Positions 1 to 8,587 of a stretch of DNA of 41,285 bases are shown here, piece by piece (the stretch's first letter is position 1; the number at the start of each line of letters is the position of its first letter). The notes below the pieces were generated by a model. The model did no database searches and was not told where the DNA came from. It saw only the letters and a program-made list of their open reading frames with translations. This stretch comes from an uncultured Porphyromonas sp. GTDB lineage: Bacteria > Bacteroidota > Bacteroidia > Bacteroidales > Porphyromonadaceae. The stretch covers positions 1 to 41,285 of the forward strand of contig UWSO01000020.1 in the NCBI GenBank assembly GCA_900538385.1, written 5' to 3'. Both the position numbers and the translations under genes were made by a program.

Positions 1-12
1 ACCACGATGCTG

Positions 13-73
13 TAACCTTTGACACAACGGACGCACAGACCGTGCGTCCCTACAGCGGGTTACACGTCTCGCT
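13..73 (-). repeat. 61-bp hairpin repeat, copy A
   Basis: This stretch matches 1878-1938 in inverted orientation at 58 of 61 positions by eye. Its centre is a hairpin, GGACGCAC (29-36) pairing with GTGCGTCC (42-49). It lies just downstream of the S41-like peptidase gene, and the inverted partner lies upstream of the same gene. A further dyad (ACGTCT near 64, AGACGT near 88) extends it. No open reading frame is associated. It is REP-like or MITE-like; which one cannot be decided here. Confidence 0.8.
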
Positions 74-120
74 GTATCAAAGCAAGACGTGTAGCCCTTT
101 GGAAGGACACTTTGTAGGCT

Positions 121-1677
121 CTACTCTTTTGTCTCTGATGTCGTATTAATGACATATTCCCACAGCGGATCCGCCCCAAGCTGGCTCGTCTCCTTAGTCT
201 GAGGGATAGAACGATCGGGAACAAGTCTCTTCTCTCCACATCTTGTCTGATCGGGACGTACAAAAGACTTACTGCTAGTATAACCCTTAAAGCCACTGTT
301 GGGGAGCGTGAATCCGATTACATCTCCATAATGGCAAGGAGCGAAGGCACAGGGTGAGCTAGTATCTTCAAGGATAAGGACCACCCCTGCATCCTGTGCT
401 ACAGTTGCAAGCATCCCAGCGCTACTGAAGGTCTTCTCTCCAACGAATATGTAGACGTCTCCCTTAAAAGTCCGTCGAGGTGTGTGGCTCTGATCGCATG
501 ACATTTGACTTTGACCATCTGTAAGGATCAGGTCACTAAAAGTCTTTCCATCGATCATCTTCCCAGAGTACGCTTTCGGAATCCTTTCGGACACGGAGGG
601 GTAGTTACTTCTCCACAACTCAGACACTCGTAGGTGATATGTATAGTGTGAGGTGTCCTCTCTTTGCGGAGGTAAATACTGAAGTAGCATATCGCCAAGC
701 ATACTATTCCCTCCTGAATTGTAGCGAAGATCTATGATCAGTGTGTGCGTATGAAGCGAGTCCATCTCTTGAAACATCTGATCAATAAAGTCTGAAAAGC
801 GAGGTAGAGAGGATAGGTATGCTTCCTCTTGAGGGGTTAGTTTATATCCACTTGGCTTGGACGTAGTAATGCGACTATACTCGGTCTGATAGTCCTTCAT
901 TGCGTTCATCTGGAGGTAAGCAACTCCTGGAGCTGCCATCACGTCATACCAGTACAGAGCTTTTCGTGGAGCAGTAAGCGTGTTGTAATGCATCGCTTTC
1001 GGACTACTATAGAATTCCACTCTATCACTCACAGATATGGGCGAGATAAAGATAGAGTCCATATTAGCAAATGTGACTTTCAAAGTATCCAAGCCTAGAG
1101 ATCTCCAATAGATACAGAATGAACCCAAAGTACTTACTTGCGAGAGCGAGTACTGCACATTGTCCGCGCTAATATAGCGTCTGAGCGTATCGACAACATC
1201 TAGGATGGGGATGTCACAGATGGACTTAATCTCCTTTCCTACATAACGCTGAAAGGTTTTAGGTGCTGTCATGAGACGCACGGTAGGGTACTCTTCGATC
1301 CCTAGCCTAATTGGATAGTAAGTCTTAAAAAGTGCGGTGTCAAGAGTCAGTGTAGTGTGACCGTCACCCATCAAACTCGTAAATTGCTGAAGAAGGAGGT
1401 ACGAATCGGAAGGAGTATCGACATGCTTGGCTAGCTGATAAAACTTAGCTAGTTCACTATCCAGACTAATCGCAAAGCCCTCTTCAAGCATTTTGGGGTG
1501 ACTTTCTTTTAGAAGTTTGCCAAGCACTTGTAGATCCCTTTGAGTGGCATTTTCCTCGGTTAGAGTAGCTGGGTTGGGGTTGTTTGCAAATGTGGTAACA
1601 TCTTGAGCGTAAGCGTTGAACGCTAATAGACATAGACATAACAATCTCAGTAAATAGGGGACAAATCTACTCGTCAT
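121..1677 (-). CDS. S41-family peptidase-like exported protein
   Basis: The 518-residue product begins with an N-terminal signal peptide (residues 1 to about 25, ending AYAQ). The C-terminal half resembles the S41 (tail-specific/C-terminal processing) serine peptidase fold: a strand-turn DLRYNSGGNSMLGD, then VYIFVGEKTFSSAGM, where Ser418 (or Ser419) sits at the family's nucleophile position. I could not place a convincing catalytic lysine, so activity is uncertain. There is no obvious PDZ domain. The N-terminal half has a helical segment with DGHTTL, a motif often seen in Bacteroidetes S41 proteins. The gene appears monocistronic: a weak -7-like box (TACCTTCG, 1736-1743, minus) lies about 60 bases upstream, and the next gene on the strand is 390 bases further up. 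Base composition is more AT-rich than the ribosomal locus. Family assignment is fairly secure; substrate is unknown. Confidence 0.75.
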   Translation of the reverse strand: MTSRFVPYLLRLLCLCLLAFNAYAQDVTTFANNPNPATLTEENATQRDLQVLGKLLKESHPKMLEEGFAISLDSELAKFYQLAKHVDTPSDSYLLLQQFTSLMGDGHTTLTLDTALFKTYYPIRLGIEEYPTVRLMTAPKTFQRYVGKEIKSICDIPILDVVDTLRRYISADNVQYSLSQVSTLGSFCIYWRSLGLDTLKVTFANMDSIFISPISVSDRVEFYSSPKAMHYNTLTAPRKALYWYDVMAAPGVAYLQMNAMKDYQTEYSRITTSKPSGYKLTPQEEAYLSSLPRFSDFIDQMFQEMDSLHTHTLIIDLRYNSGGNSMLGDMLLQYLPPQREDTSHYTYHLRVSELWRSNYPSVSERIPKAYSGKMIDGKTFSDLILTDGQSQMSCDQSHTPRRTFKGDVYIFVGEKTFSSAGMLATVAQDAGVVLILEDTSSPCAFAPCHYGDVIGFTLPNSGFKGYTSSKSFVRPDQTRCGEKRLVPDRSIPQTKETSQLGADPLWEYVINTTSETKE

Positions 1678-1877
1678 AGTGGCAGGACTTTGTGTGATTG
1701 ATGGGTGAATGCACTTGATAGATTGAATGCTAGGGCGAAGGTACTAAGAACTTGTGAGGAAGACTAACGCTTAATTTCTCAAATCAAGTAGTTCGCTGTA
1801 GGAATGCGGAGGAATGGGTGACGGATGCCATGAGGACGCACGGTGAATGTTTAATGGGAGTGCGTTCGTTGTATCAA

Positions 1878-1938
1878 AGCGAGACGTGTAACCCGCTGTA
1901 GGGACGCTCGGCCTGAGCGTCCGTTGTGTCAAAGGTTA
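1878..1938 (+). repeat. 61-bp hairpin repeat, copy B (inverted relative to copy A)
   Basis: This is nearly identical to the reverse complement of 13-73. The core hairpin is GGACGCTC (1902-1909) with GAGCGTCC (1915-1922). Compared with copy A, one stem pair has changed on both sides (A-T to T-A), so pairing is kept. With copy A it brackets the S41-like gene. Confidence 0.8.
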
Positions 1939-1962
1939 TGGTTTCAATACCCGTCACGACGT

Positions 1963-1998
1963 TCTACAACGGACGCTCAGACCGAGCGTCCCTACAAA
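1963..1998 (-). repeat. Hairpin repeat, core-only copy C
   Basis: A shorter relative of copies A and B: GGACGCTC (1971-1978) pairs with GAGCGTCC (1984-1991) around loop AGACC, flanked by ACAAC and CCTACA as in copy A. The outer parts of the 61-bp element are absent. Confidence 0.7.
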
Positions 1999-2070
1999 TC
2001 GTTACTCGTCAAGCGAAACTTCTTAGTAGCGAGTATGTAGAATTGCCTTTGCGGCTTATTGACTTACTAC

Positions 2071-3570
2071 TCAAAAACGAATTCCGAAGTCGTCTTTGAA
2101 CTGATTTAAGATGGGGAGCATAGTGTCCTCGTCCCAATTAGACTCTAGCCCTCGTTTGTAGATGGAGACAATACGCTCTGCTACCGCCCAATCTCCACCA
2201 CTCACCAATGCTTTCTGATGAATACAGTGAGGAATATAGGTGTAGTATAGCCAATAGCTACTATTGCTGTCTTCCCCAGTGTAAGTAACTTCCTCTATTT
2301 GCGATACATCATTCAACATTGTGCTATCCACATTTTCCGAGACATAACGTTCCTTCTCCTCCCAATAGCTTTCTCCTGTATATTTCTTGTGAATAACGCA
2401 GGCGACATACTCCACGAGCGCTTCGTTTAGCATGGATTTATCTACGGAGGACATCCAGGAAGCTTGATCAAGCTCCACAAAAGGAAGAAATAGATGGGCC
2501 ATCTCATGTGTTAATACACGAGAGTAATAATCATCAGGATCAACCAGTAGGACCTTATTTTCGCTGTATTCGAAAGCTTTTCCATATACAAACCCCCAGT
2601 CATCCCATGACTGCTTCATATTGGAGACAATTAAATCCACCTTTGTGGGGGAGGACTCCAATGGCTTCGTGAGCTTATCCAATGGAGGAACAATTTGCTG
2701 GAGTAGACATATAGCACTGTCTATGGGTGCTGTGTCCTTAAGAGGGAGGAGCTCCAGCTTGACTTCACTTGCATTTGTAAGTTTCTGCGACATATCGAGA
2801 TGCTGGAATAGGACGTCAATATCAATCCCCTCAATAGTCTTTTCTTTATGAAGAAAAGCAGGTCGGTATAAGAAAAAGATAGAGGGAGCTGTAGATACGG
2901 TGCAATCTATTCTTTTCAAGGCGGGATCTATTGGATCGGGAACCAGTGGTCTATCGGATCGCGTGTAAAACAACGCATCGGAAGCATCCACTGTGATACG
3001 CAATGAATCCTGAGGTACACCTTTCCGAGAAAAGAAATAATTCAATTCTTCGGGCATTAGAAAGCACGTTGGACTATAGTAGCCGTTCATCCTTATCTGA
3101 AAAGGAGACACATAGGTATATCTAAGAACCGCCCGATCGGAAAAGTTTTTATTCTCTTTCCATCGAATTGCCGGAGCTACAGGGAACTTTTCGAGATTAA
3201 ATTCTCGTACGTATTCTGCTTGTATATAGGGCAAAAGGAATACTCCTGCTACAGTTTGCGTCCAACCATAAGGGAGCATCTTAACAGGAGCCTGATCAAT
3301 AAAGAAGGTGTCTGCTGGCGTGATTAGAGAGCTTGGGATAGTCTCGATAAACTGACAGTGAAGATATCTGTTATCACTCCATGTGTCGACTGGGCTTTCA
3401 TCCATCTTTGCGACATAGTCAGAATAGAAGGGCCTTATTGTTAGGGTTAGACCGTTGAAGTCAGTCGACATATCGTGTTGTGCCTTCATACATAAGGCGG
3501 ACACGAGGAATAGAACTATAGCTATATAGCTAGTTCTCATAGATTTGGACAAGTTGTTAGGGTTTTGCAT
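2071..3570 (-). CDS. Putative secreted gluzincin-like metallopeptidase
   Basis: A 499-residue protein from the first ATG at 3570; the longer frame to 3579 would need TTG. A start at 3540 (MRTSYIAIVLF) would give a cleaner signal peptide, so this end is uncertain. The hydrophobic export signal ends near MKAQ. The C-terminal third carries VLTHEMAHLF, a zinc-binding HExxH (His358, Glu359, His362 in the 502-codon frame), then NEALVEY with Glu386, placed as the third zinc ligand is in gluzincins such as families M1 and M61. The first 300 residues are not recognised. A -7-like box TATCTTTAC (3606-3614, minus) lies upstream. The gene is single and AT-rich, next to the S41-like peptidase with the same orientation, but the 400-base gap argues against one operon. 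A metalloprotease role is inferred from the motif only. Confidence 0.65.
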   Translation of the reverse strand: MQNPNNLSKSMRTSYIAIVLFLVSALCMKAQHDMSTDFNGLTLTIRPFYSDYVAKMDESPVDTWSDNRYLHCQFIETIPSSLITPADTFFIDQAPVKMLPYGWTQTVAGVFLLPYIQAEYVREFNLEKFPVAPAIRWKENKNFSDRAVLRYTYVSPFQIRMNGYYSPTCFLMPEELNYFFSRKGVPQDSLRITVDASDALFYTRSDRPLVPDPIDPALKRIDCTVSTAPSIFFLYRPAFLHKEKTIEGIDIDVLFQHLDMSQKLTNASEVKLELLPLKDTAPIDSAICLLQQIVPPLDKLTKPLESSPTKVDLIVSNMKQSWDDWGFVYGKAFEYSENKVLLVDPDDYYSRVLTHEMAHLFLPFVELDQASWMSSVDKSMLNEALVEYVACVIHKKYTGESYWEEKERYVSENVDSTMLNDVSQIEEVTYTGEDSNSSYWLYYTYIPHCIHQKALVSGGDWAVAERIVSIYKRGLESNWDEDTMLPILNQFKDDFGIRF

Positions 3571-3605
3571 AATTGACAAGAGTACTTGATAGGGTGAATA
3601 CTGCG

Positions 3606-3614
3606 GTAAAGATA
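3606..3614 (-). promoter_or_regulatory. Candidate -7 box of the metallopeptidase-like gene
   Basis: TATCTTTAC on the minus strand differs from the Bacteroidetes consensus TAnnTTTG by one base and lies about 35 bases before the ATG at 3570. No clear -33 TTG was found. Confidence 0.4.
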
Positions 3615-3790
3615 CTAATAATTTACAACTAGCAATGGGTGGAGGCTGGCGCTCTCAGGGCTGATGCATTATAACCAGTTTGCTAGGAGCTGCACATGAC
3701 GATAACTAGGATACACGGTTCGAATATCGCTACACAGTGGCAAGAAATCCTCACTGATTATGCCTACCTCTCCGATGATTCGGATTCCTC

Positions 3791-3908
3791 CCGAGGAATT
3801 TCCCCAATAGCTCCCGAAGAAAGAAAAAATTCTTCGGAAGAATCAAACGAAACTTCGGAGGAATCAAACGAAACTTCGGAAGAATCAAATGATAAGTCCG
3901 AAGAATTT
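3791..3908 (+). repeat. Dispersed intergenic repeat, copy 1 (three 21-bp units)
   Basis: Shares the block GGAATTTCCCCAATAGCTCC with copy 2 (same orientation), and copy 3 has it inverted with one change. A perfect 12-bp stem, AAATTCTTCGGA (3827-3838) with TCCGAAGAATTT (3897-3908), encloses three tandem 21-bp units of the type AAGAATCAAACGAAACTTCGG. A weak frame through it would encode repeated ESNETSE, but nothing suggests it is translated. Related short dyads continue to about 3970. Confidence 0.8.
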
Positions 3909-4040
3909 CGCGATTTCTTCGGGAGAAAATCAACAATATCCCCCGAGATCTTTGAAAATTCATCGGGAGAGATTGAGCTCGCTCATTTTATATTATGATG
4001 CGTCAGCCCTAAGGCTGCTGCTCTGGGCGCAAGGCATAAC

Positions 4041-4097
4041 AAAAGGAAGGCTCGCCTTTGTGAGGTCGTGTGGACCTGTGAGGCGAGCCTTCCTTTT
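4041..4097 (-). terminator. Strong hairpin terminator after rpoC
   Basis: A perfect 17-bp stem, AAAAGGAAGGCTCGCCT (4041-4057) with its complement at 4081-4097. An inner dyad (GGTC/GACC) sits in the loop, and A/T runs lie on both sides. It lies 93 bases past the rpoC stop and can act for the whole ribosomal/RNA polymerase operon. The region from here to the rpoC stop holds no gene. Confidence 0.85.
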
Positions 4098-4189
4098 CGT
4101 TGCTTATATCTGTTAGGAGGCTATAGGGAGCGCTCCTGAGATAATCTTTACTTTAGAGCTGTCGTGCGACCAGCTCTGTGAGGCACTTG

Positions 4190-7100
4190 TTACTTAGCGG
4201 GAGCGGTCTCGGAGACTTTTTCCTCGTCGAGCTTCTTGGCGCGGTAGCTGGCGTCAGATCCTGTCTGACGGCTCTGAGCCTCGATCTCTTCATGCTCCTT
4301 CTGCGACATTACGAGAAGCTTGTCATACTCGGGTAGACCTGTACCGGCAGGGATCAGGTGACCGCAGATGACATTCTCCTTGATGCCCTCGAGCTTGTCT
4401 TCCTTGCCCGATATGGCAGCATCGTTGAGTACCTTAGAGGTCTCCTGGAAGGATGCAGCTGAGATGAATCCTCTCGTCTGTAGCGCAGCCTTTGTGATAC
4501 CCTGTAGGATCTGGTTGGTCGTAGCAGGCATCGCATCACGTGCTACAGCGGGCTTGAGGTCACGACGCTTGAGGGAGCTATTCTCATCACGTAGCTTACG
4601 GCTAGAGATGATCTGTCCAGGCTTCATGGTGGTGGAGTCACCGGCGTCGGTGATCACCTTCATACCCCAGAGCTTGTCGTTCTCTTCGGTAGCTTCGTTT
4701 TTGTCCACAATCTGTTGTGGCATCAGGAGGGTATCTCCTGGATCGATGACCTGAACCTTGCGCATCATCTGACGGACGATCACCTCAAAGTGCTTATCGT
4801 TGATCTTTACACCTTGTAGACGATAGACGTCCTGAACCTCGTTGACGATGTACTCCTGTACGGCCGTGGGGCCCTGGATGGCGAGGATGTCGGCTGGCGT
4901 GACAGCGCCCTCGGAGAGGGGCATACCGGCACGTACATAGTCGCCAGGCTGTACGAGGATCTGCTTCGTAAGTGGTACGAAGTACTTACGGATCTCACCT
5001 AGACGAGAGGTGATGGAGATCTCCTGATTGCCACGCTTGACACCAGCGAAGTCGATGGTTCCGTCGATCTCTGCTACGACAGCAGGGCTCGAAGGATTGC
5101 GCGCCTCAAAGAGCTCCTGAACGCGAGGTAGACCACCCGTAATATCACCAGCACCCGAGATAGCGCGAGGCGTCTTGGTGATGATATCTCCCTGAGTGAT
5201 CATATCGCCATCTTCCTTGACGAGGTGAGCGCCGACGGGGAGATTGTACGAGCGCAGTACATTGCCCTTGTCGTCTAGTATCTGAGCTGTCGGGATGAGA
5301 TTGTTCTTGACACCCTGCTTGCGGATGATGACGATCTCTTTGTGCGAAGCACTCTCGTCAGTCTCGTACTCGAAGGTAACCTTCTCGACAAGATTCTCGA
5401 AGACAAGACGTCCAGAGAACTCAGAGATAAGAGCTGTATTGTGTGGGTCAAAGTTGAGCAGTGTATCGTCCTTGCTGACGGTAGCCCCGTTGGCAAAGAA
5501 GATGGTGCTGGCATAGGGTACCAGCTCGTGCTGCAGTATGACGCCAGTCTTGGGGTCTAGGATGCGTAGCTCGGCAGTACGATTGACCACGATGTGTGCG
5601 GGTCTCATATTACCATCTCGTCCAGCACGCTCCACGTCTACGTAGCGTATATCTGAGTACTCGATGGTACCAGAGAATCGTGCTCGTACGGTAGCATCGG
5701 TCTCTTGGTTGCTTGCTGTACCACCAGCGTGGAAGGTTCGTAGCGTAAGCTGCGTACCAGGCTCACCGATAGCTTGCGCTGCGATGACACCGACTACCTC
5801 ACCGCGCTGTACGAGCTTGTTGGTAGCGAGGTTGCGACCGTAGCACTTGGCACAGACACCGTTTTTCGTTTCACAGGTGAGTACTGAGCGTACCTCGACG
5901 GTCTCGATGCCAGCCGCGTTGATGGCTGCTACAACCGCTTCGTTGATCTCCTCACCAGCACGTACGATGTACTCGCCAGTCTCAGGGTGCTTGATGTCAT
6001 GGACGGAGGTACGACCGAGGATGCGCTCGCCTAGGGTAGCGACGACGGTACTATTTTTCATCACGTCAGACATCTCGATGCCTCGCAGTGTGCCGCAGTC
6101 CTCCTCAGAGATGACGACATCGTGCGATACGTCTACGAGACGACGTGTCAGGTAACCAGCATCTGCCGTCTTAAGTGCGGTATCGGCTAGACCCTTACGA
6201 GCACCGTGAGAGGAGATAAAGTACTCCAGCACGGAGAGACCCTCCTTGAAGTTAGAGAGGATAGGGTTCTCAATGACCTGACCACCGCCTGAACCACTCT
6301 TCTGAGGCTTAGCCATCAGACCACGGATACCAGCGAGCTGACGAATCTGCTCCTTCGATCCACGAGCACCTGAGTCCATCATCATGAAGATGTTGTTGAA
6401 GCCCTCGTCGTCCTGAGCTAGCTGTCTCATCAGAGAAGCAGTGATCTTGTTAGAAACGTTACTCCACGTATCGATGATTTGGTTGTATCGCTCCGTATTG
6501 GTGATAAAGCCCTCGTTGTACTGTGCGAAGATCTCCTCAACACGCTCATTGCCCTCAGCGACGAGTCGCTCTTTGTCCTTAGGAATGACGACGTCTTGCA
6601 GACGGAATGAGAGACCACCCTTGAATGCCATGTGGTAACCGAGGTTCTTGATCTTGTCCAGGAACTGAGCGGTCTTGGCAAAGCCACACACCTTGATCAC
6701 ATTGGAGATGATAGAGCGTAGCGCACCCTTGCCTAGGGTCTCGTTGATGTAACCAACCTCGGTGGGGACGTTTTCATTGACCATGATACGCCCCATGGAG
6801 GTCTCAATGATTTTGCTGACAAGCTGACCGTCTTCGAGGACGTTGTCAATGCGTACGTTGATCGGTGCGTGGATGTCTAGCTTGCCCTCGTTGTATGCAA
6901 TCCGAGCCTCCTCGACACCATAAAAGGTGAGTCCGCTACCCTTAACACCCTTGCGAATCTTGGTGATGTAGTAGAGTCCCAAGACCATATCCTGCGAGGG
7001 AACGGTGATAGGTGCACCATTGGCGGGGTTGAGGATGTTGTGCGAAGCAAGCATAAGTAGCTGAGCCTCTAGGATAGCTTCGTTGCCTAGGGGTAGGTGT

Positions 7101-8539
7101 ACAGCCATCTGGTCACCGTCGAAGTCGGCATTGAAAGCGGTACAAGCCAAGGGGTGTAGCTGGATAGCTTTACCCTCGATCATCTTAGGCTGGAAGGCTT
7201 GTATACCTAGACGGTGTAGTGTCGGAGCACGGTTGAGCAGTACGGGGTGTCCCTTCATGACGTTCTCTAGGATCTCCCAGATGACGTTGTCACGGCGATC
7301 TACGATACGCTTAGCGCTCTTGACCGTCTTGACGATGCCACGCTCGATGAGCTTGCGAATGATAAAGGGCTTGTAGAGCTCAGCTGCCATATCCTTGGGT
7401 AGTCCGCACTCGTGCATCTGCAGCTCAGGACCGACAACGATGACGGAACGTGCGGAGTAGTCTACACGCTTACCGAGTAGATTCTGACGGAAACGACCGG
7501 GCTTACCCTTGAGGCTGTCTGAGAGAGACTTGAGAGGACGGTTGTTCTCCCCCTTGAACGCACTAGACTTGCGAGAGTTGTCGAGTAGTGAGTCGACAGC
7601 CTCCTGAAGCATGCGCTTCTCATTGCGGATGATGACCTCAGGAACGCTCTGCTCTAGGAGTCGCTTGAGACGGTTGTTGCGCAGGATGACACGACGATAG
7701 AGCTCGTTAAGATCGCTTGTTGCAAAGCGACCACCATCGAGCGGTACGAGTGGTCGTAGATCGGGTGGTATGACTGGTACGACCTTGAGGATCATCCATT
7801 CGGGACGGTTGATGTCCTTGGACGCACGGAAGGACTCGACGACGTTGAGACGCTTGAGCGCGTCTAGACGGCGCTGCTGTGAGGTCTCTGTATGCGCCTT
7901 GTCACGGAGCTCGTAGGAGAGACTATCTAGGTCTAGGTTAGAGAGCATCTCATAGAGTGCCTCTGCTCCGATCTTGGCGACAAACTTGTCTGGGTCACTC
8001 TCTGGCAGGTCGTAGTTGTCTGGATGGCTCTGATCGATTTCGTCTAGCTTGGCCTGATACTCCTCCTCGGTAAGGATCGTATTGACCTCTAGATCAGAGA
8101 CTCCGCTCTGCAGTACGATATACTTCTCGTAGTAGATGATCGCCTCAAGGTCTTTAGACTTGAGGTTGAGCAGAGAGGCAAGCTTGTTAGGTAGACTACG
8201 GAAATACCAAATATGCGCTACGGGTACAGCGAGCTTGATATGTCCAGTACGCTCACGACGCACTTTCTTCTCCGTAACCTCTACACCACAACGGTCGCAG
8301 ATGGTACCACGGAAGCGTATGCGCTTGAACTTACCACAGTTGCACTCGTAATCTTTGACTGGGCCGAAGATTCTCTCGCAAAAGAGTCCATCACGTACTG
8401 GCTTGTATGTTTTATAGTCAAGAGTATTCGGATTCGTGACCTCTCCATGTGATGCCGCTAGGATCTCCTCAGGGGATGCCAAGGATAGCCTAATGGATGA
8501 AAAGGTGGTCTTGCTCTTAGGGGCTGTCTTGTATGCCAT
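4190..8539 (-). CDS. rpoC: DNA-directed RNA polymerase subunit beta'
   Basis: The 1449-residue beta' subunit forms the active-centre half of the RNA polymerase clamp. The N-terminal zinc ribbon is visible (CNCGKFKRIRFRGTICDRCG, about residues 65-85). The catalytic motif is NADFDGD, with Asp472, Asp474 and Asp476 binding magnesium. The second zinc site is around CETKNGVCAKCYGR. The bridge-helix/trigger-loop region follows with FHAGGTASNQETDAT. Length is slightly above the E. coli protein, typical of Bacteroidetes. It starts 48 bases after rpoB, with which it is surely co-transcribed, and is followed by a strong terminator. The last 30 residues are charged and low-complexity. I see no frameshift or missing key residue. 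Confidence 0.98.
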   Translation of the reverse strand: MAYKTAPKSKTTFSSIRLSLASPEEILAASHGEVTNPNTLDYKTYKPVRDGLFCERIFGPVKDYECNCGKFKRIRFRGTICDRCGVEVTEKKVRRERTGHIKLAVPVAHIWYFRSLPNKLASLLNLKSKDLEAIIYYEKYIVLQSGVSDLEVNTILTEEEYQAKLDEIDQSHPDNYDLPESDPDKFVAKIGAEALYEMLSNLDLDSLSYELRDKAHTETSQQRRLDALKRLNVVESFRASKDINRPEWMILKVVPVIPPDLRPLVPLDGGRFATSDLNELYRRVILRNNRLKRLLEQSVPEVIIRNEKRMLQEAVDSLLDNSRKSSAFKGENNRPLKSLSDSLKGKPGRFRQNLLGKRVDYSARSVIVVGPELQMHECGLPKDMAAELYKPFIIRKLIERGIVKTVKSAKRIVDRRDNVIWEILENVMKGHPVLLNRAPTLHRLGIQAFQPKMIEGKAIQLHPLACTAFNADFDGDQMAVHLPLGNEAILEAQLLMLASHNILNPANGAPITVPSQDMVLGLYYITKIRKGVKGSGLTFYGVEEARIAYNEGKLDIHAPINVRIDNVLEDGQLVSKIIETSMGRIMVNENVPTEVGYINETLGKGALRSIISNVIKVCGFAKTAQFLDKIKNLGYHMAFKGGLSFRLQDVVIPKDKERLVAEGNERVEEIFAQYNEGFITNTERYNQIIDTWSNVSNKITASLMRQLAQDDEGFNNIFMMMDSGARGSKEQIRQLAGIRGLMAKPQKSGSGGGQVIENPILSNFKEGLSVLEYFISSHGARKGLADTALKTADAGYLTRRLVDVSHDVVISEEDCGTLRGIEMSDVMKNSTVVATLGERILGRTSVHDIKHPETGEYIVRAGEEINEAVVAAINAAGIETVEVRSVLTCETKNGVCAKCYGRNLATNKLVQRGEVVGVIAAQAIGEPGTQLTLRTFHAGGTASNQETDATVRARFSGTIEYSDIRYVDVERAGRDGNMRPAHIVVNRTAELRILDPKTGVILQHELVPYASTIFFANGATVSKDDTLLNFDPHNTALISEFSGRLVFENLVEKVTFEYETDESASHKEIVIIRKQGVKNNLIPTAQILDDKGNVLRSYNLPVGAHLVKEDGDMITQGDIITKTPRAISGAGDITGGLPRVQELFEARNPSSPAVVAEIDGTIDFAGVKRGNQEISITSRLGEIRKYFVPLTKQILVQPGDYVRAGMPLSEGAVTPADILAIQGPTAVQEYIVNEVQDVYRLQGVKINDKHFEVIVRQMMRKVQVIDPGDTLLMPQQIVDKNEATEENDKLWGMKVITDAGDSTTMKPGQIISSRKLRDENSSLKRRDLKPAVARDAMPATTNQILQGITKAALQTRGFISAASFQETSKVLNDAAISGKEDKLEGIKENVICGHLIPAGTGLPEYDKLLVMSQKEHEEIEAQSRQTGSDASYRAKKLDEEKVSETAPAK

Positions 8540-8587
8540 AACTTAAGTCTGACTATATATAGTGTGTAAGGATAGGGGGGAGGGGGA

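Larger units (their letters stand above)
1678..2070. other. Intergenic region with a cluster of hairpin repeats
   Basis: No gene is supported in this 393-base gap between two minus-strand genes. It holds repeat copies B and C and a degenerate further dyad (GACGCAC near 1835 against GTGCGTT near 1860). The left part carries the probable promoter and leader of the S41-like gene. Confidence 0.7.

Noticed and set aside
3791..3908. Possible CRISPR array because of regularly spaced short repeats.
   Set aside because: The 21-bp units are back to back without spacers, and no cas gene is present in the window.
3696..3998. A 100-codon frame rich in repeated ESNETSE.
   Set aside because: It only translates the 21-bp units of repeat copy 1; the other copies do not keep an equivalent frame and start, and no promoter supports it.
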